DNA of 64,000 nt from Pelagibacteraceae bacterium AG-325-E23 (lineage in GTDB: Bacteria; Pseudomonadota; Alphaproteobacteria; Pelagibacterales; Pelagibacteraceae): assembly GCA_003282945.1 (NCBI GenBank), contig QBYG01000003.1:1-64000 (forward strand), written 5' to 3'. The notes beneath the pieces were generated by a model. It was not told where the DNA came from. It saw only the letters and a program-made list of their open reading frames with translations, and ran no database searches. The translations under genes and the position numbers were made by a program. Shown here piece by piece: positions 7,897 to 16,086 of this stretch. The first letter of the stretch is position 1. Every line of letters begins with the position of its first letter.

Positions 7897-8480
7897 TACC
7901 AATAAAGATTATTGATAATATCGTTAATTATTTTATCTAACTTTTTACAATTTTGCTCAAGACAGGAGCCTGTAACATTTATTGTATTTTTTCCAAGGTC
8001 AAATGAATATTGTATTGCTATATAATTTACAAAATACGAGTCATACATAATCCTTAATCCATCAGTAAATCTATCAAAATTAACTTGTTCACAAAGATAT
8101 GTTTGAACTTCTATGTGAGTGTAAAGTTCATTCATTAATGAAGTAATTTCATTACAATCAGTTTTTAAAGTATCTGGTGTAGTATCAAAATCATCAGGTG
8201 CTGTTGTTATATTTATTGCAGACTTATCAGGACTTAGATCACGTCTATTAAAAACATATGTAATATATTGATCTGAATATTCTAATAGCTCTTTACTTAA
8301 ATTTTTATCTAAACTTATTTTATCTTCAGCCTCACCGTATAATTCTTTAAAATCTCTCTCTAAAACTTCGTAACCTTTTGGAATTTTAAACGTATATCCG
8401 TTTTTGCTTTTAAAATTTTTAGCGAAAGCTGAATTAAAAAATATTGAAAAAAACAATAAAAGAAAAAAATATTTTCTCAT
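7896..8480 (-). CDS. Exported protein of unknown function
   Basis: A 194-residue protein not recognised by family. It starts with a typical signal peptide (MRKYFFLLLFFSIFFNSAFA, cleavage near 20). The mature chain opens with NFKSKNGYTFKIPKGYEVL, a pattern often seen in small periplasmic domains that begin with a 'G-y-x-f-x-i-P-x-g-w/y' strand. Four cysteines (near residues 107, 127, 171 and 176) could make two disulfides. It is linked by TAATG overlaps to the genes on both sides, so it is translated together with the protease upstream and the unknown exported protein downstream. No function proposed. Confidence 0.72.
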   Translation of the reverse strand: MRKYFFLLLFFSIFFNSAFAKNFKSKNGYTFKIPKGYEVLERDFKELYGEAEDKISLDKNLSKELLEYSDQYITYVFNRRDLSPDKSAINITTAPDDFDTTPDTLKTDCNEITSLMNELYTHIEVQTYLCEQVNFDRFTDGLRIMYDSYFVNYIAIQYSFDLGKNTINVTGSCLEQNCKKLDKIINDIINNLYW

Positions 8481-10210
8481 TATTCTTTGTATTCACCATA
8501 AACTGCTTTTCTATTTTGTTTTTCTTGTTCTAAAATCTTTTCTATTTTTGCCATTGTCATTTGACACTCTAAAAATACTGTTGCTTCTGTAATTAGCTTT
8601 CCTAGTTCAACATTGTCTAAAACTTTATTATTTGGAGTGCTAAATCTCACATTATTAGAATTAGCAAATGCTCTTAATGTTGAAGATTTAATTCCAAAAT
8701 TAAAACTTTCAATTCCCTCTTTTTTGCCATAGTTGGCTACAGCCACTCCAATAACATTGCCTTTTTTATTAATTATTGGTCCACCACTATTTCCTTGATT
8801 TAAGGCAGCATCTGTTTGAAAATTAGAATAATTATCTCCCCAACCAGCTAGAGACGATACGCTTCCCTTTGAGATTTTAATAGCTGCACTCACTTCTTTT
8901 CCCAAAGGATACCCAGCAATAATTACATCTTCTAATAATTGCACATCTTCGTTCGAGACAGAATATATTTTTGAACTAATTAAATTTGCTTTTAAAATGG
9001 CAAGATCGTTGATTTGATCAATGGCTAACACCTTGCTGTTAATTCTATTTCCTTTATGTGAAATAATAACATTATCACAACCTTCTACCACATGATAATT
9101 AGTAATAATATTAGCATTATTTCCTGATGATGTAATAAAACCTGACCCCGAACTAAAAGCATATAACTTTTTCTGTTCTTCTTTTTGCAGTTTTTCTTTT
9201 GCTAATTTTTCCTTTTCTTGTTCTAGCTTTTTCTTTTCTTTAGCTATTTTTTCTTTTTCTTTTTGTAATTTTCTTTTTTCTTCAGCTAAAAGTTTTTTTT
9301 CTTTCTCAAGTTCAGAAGGTCCACTTTTATTTTTATCTTTTTTAACAATTTGATTTGAAGTCCCCTCATTTATAACTTGAGCAAGAAAGTCATTTTGAAG
9401 ATTTTTTATAAAATAATATCTACTTTCTGCTGCGTTAGAATATTGTTTTGCTTCTCTAAAAAGTTGTTTTTTTAATGATAAACTTAAATTTTTTCCAGAA
9501 ACCATTCCTTTGCAGTTTTCTGCATTTAAATCATTTATATTGGTTGCCCAAACTAACCAACAATCGTCCTCTTCTTTTTCTGCAAGTATGTATACTCCAT
9601 ATAACCATTCATCAGACTCTTTATCTAGCCATTTACCATACATTGCATTACCTAAATTATAGGCATCTTTCTTGAAGTAATAATGTCTTTCTTTAAACCA
9701 AAGATCATTATTTGTTGAAATAGTTACGTCCCATGTGTTTTTACTTGAATCTTTTGGATCCTCCAATTCTTGATATTCAATCCTATTATCATGATAAATT
9801 ATATAAAATTGCCTTTTTAAATTATCATTTTTATCATAATTCAAAAAACTAATATAATTTCTCTCTTTACCTCCTATGCCACCAAAATCTCTTTTGGTGT
9901 ACACATAAAAATTTTCATTCTCAAAATTTATTTCCCCTGCTTTTTCGTGTTCAGATGTAAAGTTTAAAACATCTTTAAGAGAGCCAGTATTTTTTTTAAC
10001 TACTTCTTTTTGATCTAGATTATCACAAGAATAAGAACTATCGGGGAAAAATTCTTTCCAAACATCATATTTTAATTGCTCACATTCAGATTTTGTAATG
10101 TAACCATTAACGTACATTTCATTTATTTTTTTTATTTCATCTGTTTTTGATGCATGTACAAATGATGTAAAAAAAAGAAAAATAATAAAAGTGTAAAAAA
10201 ATTTTTTCAT
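8480..10210 (-). CDS. Periplasmic HtrA/DegP-type serine protease with SHOCT-like N-terminus and coiled coil
   Basis: Domain order: signal peptide 1-20; a SHOCT-like helical pair 23-52 (KINEMYVNGYITKSECEQLK); a region of unknown fold 60-290; a Lys/Glu-rich coiled coil 299-347; and a trypsin-like protease domain from about 352. The catalytic triad is visible: His373 in NYHVV, Asp402 in NDLAIL, Ser475 in GNSGGP, so it should be an active peptidase. Unlike DegP/DegS it has no evident PDZ domain; the protein ends about 30 residues after the barrel in a helix containing one Cys. It probably cleaves misfolded or signalling proteins in the periplasm. It starts three bases after a lipoprotein gene and shares a TAATG overlap with the next exported-protein gene. 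Fold call secure, substrate unknown. Confidence 0.85.
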   Translation of the reverse strand: MKKFFYTFIIFLFFTSFVHASKTDEIKKINEMYVNGYITKSECEQLKYDVWKEFFPDSSYSCDNLDQKEVVKKNTGSLKDVLNFTSEHEKAGEINFENENFYVYTKRDFGGIGGKERNYISFLNYDKNDNLKRQFYIIYHDNRIEYQELEDPKDSSKNTWDVTISTNNDLWFKERHYYFKKDAYNLGNAMYGKWLDKESDEWLYGVYILAEKEEDDCWLVWATNINDLNAENCKGMVSGKNLSLSLKKQLFREAKQYSNAAESRYYFIKNLQNDFLAQVINEGTSNQIVKKDKNKSGPSELEKEKKLLAEEKRKLQKEKEKIAKEKKKLEQEKEKLAKEKLQKEEQKKLYAFSSGSGFITSSGNNANIITNYHVVEGCDNVIISHKGNRINSKVLAIDQINDLAILKANLISSKIYSVSNEDVQLLEDVIIAGYPLGKEVSAAIKISKGSVSSLAGWGDNYSNFQTDAALNQGNSGGPIINKKGNVIGVAVANYGKKEGIESFNFGIKSSTLRAFANSNNVRFSTPNNKVLDNVELGKLITEATVFLECQMTMAKIEKILEQEKQNRKAVYGEYKE

Positions 10211-10213
10211 TTA

Positions 10214-10741
10214 TTAGTTATTTAATAGTTCCTTTTTCTTTTTATTGAACTCTTCCCTAGATATAATGCCACTCTCAAAGTTTTTAATCAATACCTGTAA
10301 CTTATTGATTTTTTCAGTGGTTTTAGGTTGCGAAATTTTAGGTAATGCTTTTTTTTTCTTTTTCTGGATTACTTTTTTTTTCTTTCCATAAGTTTCATCA
10401 ATGTATTTCCTGGCGGCAGCAATTGAGACATGCCATGAATCATAGTAACCATTTCCTAGGTCACATGCCCAGTTTCCACACTTCATTGGTTTAAAAACAT
10501 TAGTAAAAACATAAAAATAAGATTTTGATGACGGATATACAATTTCAGTTTTTGTATTGCTGAAATACAGTCTGCCTCCATCTGGTAAAAAAGGATCTTC
10601 ACTTAATGTTGAGCTCATGAATTTACCCCTCATGTCTTTTTTACTAAGGCCTTTTTGAATTTTGCCAGAAGAAATTAATTTTTCACCTGTCGTACATGAA
10701 AATGAAAATAATAAAGAAAATATTAATAAAACATTTCTCAC
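10214..10741 (-). CDS. Lipoprotein with C-terminal SHOCT-like segment
   Basis: A 175-residue protein with a short lipoprotein signal (lipobox LFSFSC, lipidated Cys16). Residues 20-115 are an unknown domain with two close cysteines (near 88 and 93, in MKCGNWACDLG). A Lys-rich linker (about 119-135) follows, then residues 145-173 (KLQVLIKNFESGIISREEFN), which resemble the SHOCT short helical hairpin. The same kind of hairpin opens the protease encoded three bases downstream, so the two proteins may interact through it. It is the first gene of the exported-protein run. Function unknown. Confidence 0.7.
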   Translation of the reverse strand: MRNVLLIFSLLFSFSCTTGEKLISSGKIQKGLSKKDMRGKFMSSTLSEDPFLPDGGRLYFSNTKTEIVYPSSKSYFYVFTNVFKPMKCGNWACDLGNGYYDSWHVSIAAARKYIDETYGKKKKVIQKKKKKALPKISQPKTTEKINKLQVLIKNFESGIISREEFNKKKKELLNN

Positions 10742-10789
10742 TCTTTACACTAACAAAAATTAGCTGAAATTGTTATACAACTTTTGGTT

Positions 10790-11179
10790 TTATAATAATA
10801 TTAAGATAAGCGCTATTATCTGAATAAAGTTAATCACAACAGATATAAAGTGTGAATATTTAAATTTTTTATCCTGCTTTTCATCTCTATATTTATTTAT
10901 TAAAGGCATTAATAAATAATTTGAAGTTGCAAATAAAAGCGTAATTGCAAGTATTAAGTAAAAATCTATTCCTAATTTACTTAAGAATAAAAAAGTCAAT
11001 AGAACAACTAAACTTAAACCTAAATTTACATTATAGTAAAAAGGGAATATTCTTCTTATAAACTTTCGAGCATTCTCTTCATCTAAAGTAGTAAATACTA
11101 CTGGAGCAATAACAAATGAAAAGAATAACATAATTCCTAAAATCATTGCTGTTAAATAAATACTAATCTGCTCAATCAT
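10790..11179 (-). CDS. TMEM205-like (DUF4149) integral membrane protein
   Basis: 129 residues with four predicted membrane segments (about 5-30, 49-66, 71-90, 108-128). The start MILGIMLFFSFVIAPVVF and the following T-L-D-x-x-x-A-R-K-F-I-R-R-I-F-P match the pattern of the DUF4149/TMEM205 family, small inner-membrane proteins of unsettled function. The gene begins three bases after the duplicated 61-residue protein gene, so the two are probably co-translated. Good family recognition, no functional claim. Confidence 0.65.
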   Translation of the reverse strand: MIEQISIYLTAMILGIMLFFSFVIAPVVFTTLDEENARKFIRRIFPFYYNVNLGLSLVVLLTFLFLSKLGIDFYLILAITLLFATSNYLLMPLINKYRDEKQDKKFKYSHFISVVINFIQIIALILILL

Positions 11180-11182
11180 AAT

Positions 11183-11368
11183 TTAGTTTTCTATTGAGTT
11201 TTCCTCTTTCATTAATATTGGTCTACCATCATGTGCAGTGTTAAGAGGTATAATTTTGCCTTTATATTTAGCACATAAAGTTGGTGCACTTCTAACCTCT
11301 TCTCCTAATCTAACTTCCAGATCAACAATTACTAATTTTGCGTCTTCTAATTCTTTTAATATTCTCAT
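11183..11368 (-). CDS. Conserved 61-residue protein, copy 1 of a duplicated gene
   Basis: A small soluble protein I cannot assign. It is 54/60 identical to the protein at 40088-40270, and residues 26-53, including the APTLCAKYKGKIIP and NTAHDGRPI patterns, are unchanged. The N-terminal half looks like a short beta-rich segment (LVIVDLEVRLG), with one conserved Cys32. Differences sit at positions 2, 8, 20, 23, 25 and 54. The DNA also differs at many third positions, so both copies have been kept under selection. An AAAGGA Shine-Dalgarno is placed 5 bases before the ATG. It precedes the TMEM205-like gene. Confidence 0.75.
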   Translation of the reverse strand: MRILKELEDAKLVIVDLEVRLGEEVRSAPTLCAKYKGKIIPLNTAHDGRPILMKEENSIEN

Positions 11369-11395
11369 TTTGGTCCTTTGGTTAATTAAATTAAT

Positions 11396-11839
11396 TTAAT
11401 GACAAGCCTGATTGTGTTTTTTAAGTCTCCAATAATTGTAAGGCCAAGGAGTAACAAATCCAACTGCTAACATTATTGGCACAACCCACCAGGTAAGCAT
11501 TGCGCCACCTGTTAATACATAATCTGTAATATTCATTGCTACTTCCATGCTAATCATTGAGATAAAGCTCATTCCTAATGCAGTCTTTAAAGCTTTTTGA
11601 AAATTAAAATTTTGTTTAATTAAAATAAATGTCTCTAAAATTACACTTGTAATTAAACCATTAATTATTGCCAAAATCATAATACTTAATACAGGAAATG
11701 GAATTTTAGTTAATTGAAAAAATAATATGGTTCCAAAATCTCCAATAGCACAACCTAACAAGCACCAGGCTGTGTTCTTGGCACTTCTTCTCCAAGTATG
11801 TTTGCATTTCCAGTTAAAACTTATTACTTCAGCACTCAT
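11396..11839 (-). CDS. DUF4396 family membrane protein
   Basis: 147 residues with the typical DUF4396 layout: an N-terminal CKHTWRRSAKNTAWCLLGC segment, the GDFGTI turn, then membrane helices with INGLITSVILET, SMISMEVAMNITDYVLTGG and a TWWVVPIMLAVGFVTPWPYNYWRLK ending in CH. The family is found near metal-handling and copper genes in some bacteria, but its role is not known. Cys and His at both ends could bind a metal. The ATG is 13 bases after a tiny open frame (11853-11921) on the same strand. Confidence 0.7.
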   Translation of the reverse strand: MSAEVISFNWKCKHTWRRSAKNTAWCLLGCAIGDFGTILFFQLTKIPFPVLSIMILAIINGLITSVILETFILIKQNFNFQKALKTALGMSFISMISMEVAMNITDYVLTGGAMLTWWVVPIMLAVGFVTPWPYNYWRLKKHNQACH

Positions 11840-11852
11840 TTATTTCAACTTT

Positions 11853-11921
11853 TTAAAGGATGTATTTATCACCAAGGTACATTGCAAAAGCAATCTCAGC
11901 GCCTAATAAAATATATTTCAT
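11853..11921 (-). CDS. Possible 22-residue hydrophobic peptide
   Basis: ATG at 11921 to TAA at 11853 encodes a 22-residue peptide with one hydrophobic stretch (YILLGAEIAFAMYLG). It ends 13 bases before the DUF4396 start. It could be a leader or small membrane peptide, but there is no clear Shine-Dalgarno and so short a frame can arise by chance. The remainder of the gap, 11922-12030, is AT-rich and shows no other gene. Confidence 0.25.
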   Translation of the reverse strand: MKYILLGAEIAFAMYLGDKYIL

Positions 11922-12030
11922 ATACTAATCTTATACCTAAAATAATCTATGTTTAAAATGTGATATTTTTTCATAATCACAACGAAATTAGAACCTAATT
12001 AAAACAAATCATTATTTTAAAAATAGAATC

Positions 12031-12606
12031 GTGAGATTATCATTATTCTTTTTTCTTCATTTAGTTGCTTTAGGAATCCTCTTACTCGTTCATCCTCATG
12101 CTAAAGCTGAGGGTGACGAGTGGTATATAAATGATTTTGGTGATTACGTTGTTGCAGCAGTCCCTGGTGAAGTAATTCATGGGGATAAATTAAGATTTTT
12201 TATTAAAAAGTCTGACTGTTTTGAGGTTGGTATGCTCTTTTCCTTTTCGACAACAAAAGATGTAAAAAATATAGAAGATTTACAGAACACAGATTTGCCA
12301 ATTAAGATTAATCAGTGGAAAGATTTAAGAGCAGCAAGAGTAATAACAGTTCATCCAATGTATGGAATGACCATTGTAATGATGCAGACTAAAGGTTTTT
12401 ATGATCTTGACGAATTTATAGATAATTTAATGAAAATGTATAATCATGAAAAAGAGTTTAGTATCAAACTTGCTAGTAATGATAAGTACAATCCAGATGA
12501 GCACTTTGATATATTAGATAACAGTTGGAAACTAGATCTACTACCTCATAAAATTAAAGAAGCCCAAAGAATGTGTTTTGGACCAGGAGAAATAATAAAA
12601 AGCTAA
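12031..12606 (+). CDS. Exported protein of unknown function
   Basis: 191 residues, start GTG at 12031. A signal peptide is clear (hydrophobic run 4-20, cleavage after HAKA near 26). The mature chain opens with DEWYINDFGDYVVAAVPGEVIHGDKLRFFIKK and has two cysteines (about 63 and 182). No family recognised. It is the only plus-strand gene between the minus-strand runs on both sides and has no operon partner, apart from a possible 18-codon frame after its stop. Probably periplasmic. Confidence 0.7.
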   Translation: MRLSLFFFLHLVALGILLLVHPHAKAEGDEWYINDFGDYVVAAVPGEVIHGDKLRFFIKKSDCFEVGMLFSFSTTKDVKNIEDLQNTDLPIKINQWKDLRAARVITVHPMYGMTIVMMQTKGFYDLDEFIDNLMKMYNHEKEFSIKLASNDKYNPDEHFDILDNSWKLDLLPHKIKEAQRMCFGPGEIIKS

Positions 12607-12608
12607 TT

Positions 12609-12665
12609 ATGTTTATTGGAATGGAAGCATTGTTAATACTAAGTCTGTTAGGAATTATTTTTTAG
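12609..12665 (+). CDS. Possible 18-residue hydrophobic peptide
   Basis: ATG at 12609 to TAG at 12665 encodes MFIGMEALLILSLLGIIF, a single hydrophobic segment long enough to span a membrane. It begins 2 bases after the stop of the exported protein upstream. No Shine-Dalgarno is evident. Chance is a real alternative in such AT-rich DNA. Confidence 0.2.
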   Translation: MFIGMEALLILSLLGIIF

Positions 12666-12672
12666 TTAAATT

Positions 12673-14421
12673 TTATTGTCCTAGTGACTGTTTTGCTTCT
12701 TCAACAGAATAGCTAGTTCCATGTTGTTGATTATAAGCAGCTACCGCATCAGCAAAACTTCCATAGCCAAGACCTTGTGCTGTTGCTTCTAAATCTACTG
12801 AAACACCTGCGCTTGTTGCAGCTCTGATTGTGTCAGCAACTTCTTGTAAACCACTATTTGCTGCAGCAGCTATTCTTCCTGCATCAAACGAACTTAAAGA
12901 TCCTGACTGAAGTGCATTTATCATATCAACATTATCTTGGTATGCAGCTGCATATTCCTCTACAGACCAATTAGCATTGTGTTGTGCATTTGCTAGATCT
13001 GTTAGATCAGCATAATTGTTTATATCCAAACTGTAAGTATCACCAAATGATCTGGCAAAGTCATCTAATGTAAATGAAAACTTAAAGTTATTAGAATTAA
13101 TATCTAAATTTTTTGCAATATCATTAAAATTATTAGCTTCATTTTGTATCAAACTACTAAACGAGTCTAGATCTAATAATTCTTTAAAATTTTTCATCGC
13201 TAATTGAGCTTTAATTGATTCAATTTCTTCAGGTGAAAGGGAAACCTCAATACCTGCATCATCAACTATAATTTCAGGAATTGGATTTTTCCAAGCATTT
13301 GCCCAATCACTTAAAGTCCAATCTTTCATTTTAGATGCTGATGCAACTTGAAGATTTATATCATCAAGTCTCACATTTAATTCATCTCGATAAACTTCTA
13401 GAAATCTATTTACGGGTATACCTCCATTTTCAAGGTTCATTATTTGTAATTGAATATCATTAGACTTCTCATTTTTAGTAAATTTCATTGATTTTGTAAT
13501 ATCACCTAAAATTGACAATTCATTTTGAGAGAATATTTCAAATTTGGCATTTGAAAGATCTTGCTCATACTTTTTTATAATTTTATCATTCTTAATTTTT
13601 TGAAGAATATATTCTGCAATTTTATATCCACTTAATAATCCTGAATTATTTGTATTTTTATATTTATCTATTTCAATAATAAAAGACGTTAAAAGCTCAT
13701 AATCTTTGATTGATACTGATTTTTTTAAATTTTTAGAAAGTTTTTTAAAATTTTTTTTATACTCACTATTAAATTTTTTTTCTGTTAATCTATTACTTAA
13801 TTTATCATCTGTTATATTTTTTAACTGAGATATATTTTTGGAAATCTTAGTATGTAATTTTGAATTATTTGTTTCTTCTTGCGTTAAGTTAATTGTTTTT
13901 ATTTCAGCTTGATTTAATAGTTTATATAGAACGTAATATCTTTCTATAGCCTCCTCGGGGGTGTCTTCTAAAGATAAGCCTAGAGCTTCTCTCATTGATT
14001 TTCTAGCTTTATTCAATCCATAAATTTTTTGAATATTTTTCTTAGTAGCGGCATTAATTTTAGGATATTTTTTCTTAAATGTTTCTAAAGACTTTTTGTT
14101 ATCTTTTAATTGTTGCATATAAAAAAACTCAAAGTATGCCATTCCAAGGATAACTTGGTCCGTATTTTTTTCCATCTGCCCTTTTTTGGTAATAAATGTA
14201 TCAATGAACTTTTTCTGTGCAATTACCTGGTTTTGATGAAAAGAATTTTCAATATTAAGAAACATGCCAGGTGGTGTATCATTTATTTTTTCAAATTTAC
14301 CAAATTGCTCAAAATCTTCTAAGAATACGCCAATTTTAATTTCCTTTTTTGTTCTTTCAATAGAGTTGGCTGATCCAATAAGAATTAAAAAAAAAGATAT
14401 TATAAGGATAAATCTATTCAC
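12673..14421 (-). CDS. Large exported protein with repeated aromatic-Ser/Thr-Leu/Val helical motifs
   Basis: A 582-residue protein of no family I know. Signal peptide about 1-20. Residues 20-350 are Lys/Asn-rich and mainly helical. The last 220 residues change character: more Ala, Gly, Asp and Ser, few Lys. They contain four similar short motifs: DWTLSDWANAW (about 367), FTLDDFARSF (about 450), NWSVEEYAAAY (about 485) and SYSVEEAKQSL (about 570), the last after GYGSFADAVAAYNQQHGT. The first, second and fourth are roughly 85 to 120 residues apart, which hints at a decayed repeat. The C-terminal DNA is visibly less AT-rich than the N-terminal half. Possibly a surface or adhesion protein; this is a guess. 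Confidence 0.75.
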   Translation of the reverse strand: MNRFILIISFFLILIGSANSIERTKKEIKIGVFLEDFEQFGKFEKINDTPPGMFLNIENSFHQNQVIAQKKFIDTFITKKGQMEKNTDQVILGMAYFEFFYMQQLKDNKKSLETFKKKYPKINAATKKNIQKIYGLNKARKSMREALGLSLEDTPEEAIERYYVLYKLLNQAEIKTINLTQEETNNSKLHTKISKNISQLKNITDDKLSNRLTEKKFNSEYKKNFKKLSKNLKKSVSIKDYELLTSFIIEIDKYKNTNNSGLLSGYKIAEYILQKIKNDKIIKKYEQDLSNAKFEIFSQNELSILGDITKSMKFTKNEKSNDIQLQIMNLENGGIPVNRFLEVYRDELNVRLDDINLQVASASKMKDWTLSDWANAWKNPIPEIIVDDAGIEVSLSPEEIESIKAQLAMKNFKELLDLDSFSSLIQNEANNFNDIAKNLDINSNNFKFSFTLDDFARSFGDTYSLDINNYADLTDLANAQHNANWSVEEYAAAYQDNVDMINALQSGSLSSFDAGRIAAAANSGLQEVADTIRAATSAGVSVDLEATAQGLGYGSFADAVAAYNQQHGTSYSVEEAKQSLGQ

Positions 14422-14477
14422 TTTTTTATATACATTCTCAAACTGATTATCATAAATCTATTTTACTTTTAAACAAA

Positions 14478-15764
14478 TTAGTTCCAATATTTACCATTAT
14501 TGAAGTCAAACTCTTTTAAAGAGCTTTCTTTAATCCTTACTGAATAACCAGGTTCTGTAGGAGTAACATAACCTCCATTTTTAATAATTGCTGGATTTTC
14601 AAAATGTTCTGCGCAGCTTTCTGCATACTCGCTTAAAGATAAATCGTTATTTGTAATTATAAATTTATTAATCAAATTTAAATGTTGAACATACTCACAC
14701 AAACCAACTCCACCAGCATGAGGAATAACCGGCACATTAAATTTACTTGCAATCAATAGTACAGGAATAATTTCATTAATACTTGCAATCCTGCAACTAT
14801 CTATTTGACAGTAATCTAAAGATTTATTTTCAATAAATTGTTTAAACATTACTTTATTGTGTATCATTTCACCTGTTGCTAATTTTATATCTGGATGTGC
14901 GTCTTTTATTTTTTTAAAACCTAAAATATCATCTGGATTTGTTGGTTCTTCATAAAACATAATATCAAAATGTTTTAATTTACCTATATATTCTATTGTT
15001 TCGTTCACACTCCATATTTGATTAGAGTCGACCATCAATTTATTTTCATGACCAATTATACTTCTAATTAATTTGCATCTGTGAATATCTCTTTCTATAT
15101 CTTGGCCAACTTTCATTTTAAAATGTGTCCATCCCTTTTTAAGATTTTCTTCTGCGAGGACAGTCATTTTCTCATCCGAATAACCAAGCCAGCCTACTGC
15201 CGTTGTGTAAGCGGGAAAAATGGTTGAGTTTAATGATGAGGTATCTTTTGGTAAATTTTTCTTATTTTTATTAATAATATCTCCTGCCTCAGATTTTGTT
15301 ATTACATCATCTAAATAGGTGAATGAAAGTTTATCAACTAATTCTGTAGCATCTAAGTCAATGATATACTGCCATAATGGTTTTTTATGATATTTTGCAA
15401 TTAAGTCCCAAATAGCATTAAAAAAAGCTGCTGCTGCAATATGAGTTACTCCTTTTTGTGGTCCAACCCATCTTAATTGGCTGTGATTGGTAACTTTTTC
15501 CCAAATTGAAGAAATATTTTTTTCAATATAAATTATACTTTTGCCTTCAATAAATTCTTTAAAATAGTCAATTGATTTACAGCATAAATCGTTCCCTTTA
15601 CCAATTGTAAATGTTAAGCCAATACCAGAAAGTTTTTTATCTTCTGTTTCAATTTTAACATAGGCTGCAGAATAATCACAATCTACGTGTACAGCATCTG
15701 TGCCAACATTTTCTTTAGAGGTTGGAAAGCGGATATCTTGAGTAGTAACTTTTACAACATTCAT
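14478..15764 (-). CDS. L-fuconate dehydratase-like enolase superfamily enzyme
   Basis: 428 residues, full length for the L-fuconate dehydratase group (FucD/ENOSF1) of the mandelate racemase subgroup. The N-terminus has DIRFPTS, then SAAYVKIETED and GLTFTIGKGN, characteristic of that group. The barrel has FKMKVG (catalytic Lys), MVDSNQIW and YEEPT (metal-binding Asp and Glu), ATGEM (third metal ligand), and HAGGVGLCE with the catalytic His. It would dehydrate L-fuconate or a related sugar acid to a 2-keto-3-deoxy acid. No fucose transporter or other fucose gene is in the window. It lies 11 bases downstream of azlD on the same strand, so it may be read from that operon. Family assignment strong, substrate less so. 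Confidence 0.85.
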   Translation of the reverse strand: MNVVKVTTQDIRFPTSKENVGTDAVHVDCDYSAAYVKIETEDKKLSGIGLTFTIGKGNDLCCKSIDYFKEFIEGKSIIYIEKNISSIWEKVTNHSQLRWVGPQKGVTHIAAAAFFNAIWDLIAKYHKKPLWQYIIDLDATELVDKLSFTYLDDVITKSEAGDIINKNKKNLPKDTSSLNSTIFPAYTTAVGWLGYSDEKMTVLAEENLKKGWTHFKMKVGQDIERDIHRCKLIRSIIGHENKLMVDSNQIWSVNETIEYIGKLKHFDIMFYEEPTNPDDILGFKKIKDAHPDIKLATGEMIHNKVMFKQFIENKSLDYCQIDSCRIASINEIIPVLLIASKFNVPVIPHAGGVGLCEYVQHLNLINKFIITNNDLSLSEYAESCAEHFENPAIIKNGGYVTPTEPGYSVRIKESSLKEFDFNNGKYWN

Positions 15765-15774
15765 TAAAACAAAA

Positions 15775-16086
15775 TTATAATAAAAATATTATAATCCAAT
15801 ATGAAAATAATCCAGATATTATTGTGGCTATTACATTTCTTGAAAAATAACCAACTAGTATAGCCACTATTGCACCAAAAATTTTGGGATCATTCATTTC
15901 TATAAAAGTTCCGTAATCATTAATAAATATTCCTGGAAATATTATTGCTGGAAACACAGCTGATGGTACATAAGCTAAAACCGCTTTTACTCTTTCTCCT
16001 AATAGATGCCTATCTACTAAAGCAACCATAGTCATTCTCATAAAGTAAGTGATTATCCCTGCAATTATAATTGTAAGCCAACTCAC
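15775..16086 (-). CDS. azlD: AzlD family branched-chain amino acid exporter, small subunit
   Basis: 103 residues with four hydrophobic segments and the AzlD start LTIIIAGIITYFMRM, followed by PSAVFPAIIFPGIF. AzlCD together export branched-chain amino acids or analogues. The GTG start overlaps the TGA of azlC by four bases (GTGA), typical of coupled translation of the pair. It ends just before the fuconate-dehydratase-like gene. Confidence 0.8.
   Translation of the reverse strand: MSWLTIIIAGIITYFMRMTMVALVDRHLLGERVKAVLAYVPSAVFPAIIFPGIFINDYGTFIEMNDPKIFGAIVAILVGYFSRNVIATIISGLFSYWIIIFLL

Noticed and set aside
9170-9318. Apparent A/T-rich tandem repeat
   Set aside because: It encodes the Lys/Glu coiled coil of the protease in the right frame; not a DNA repeat element.
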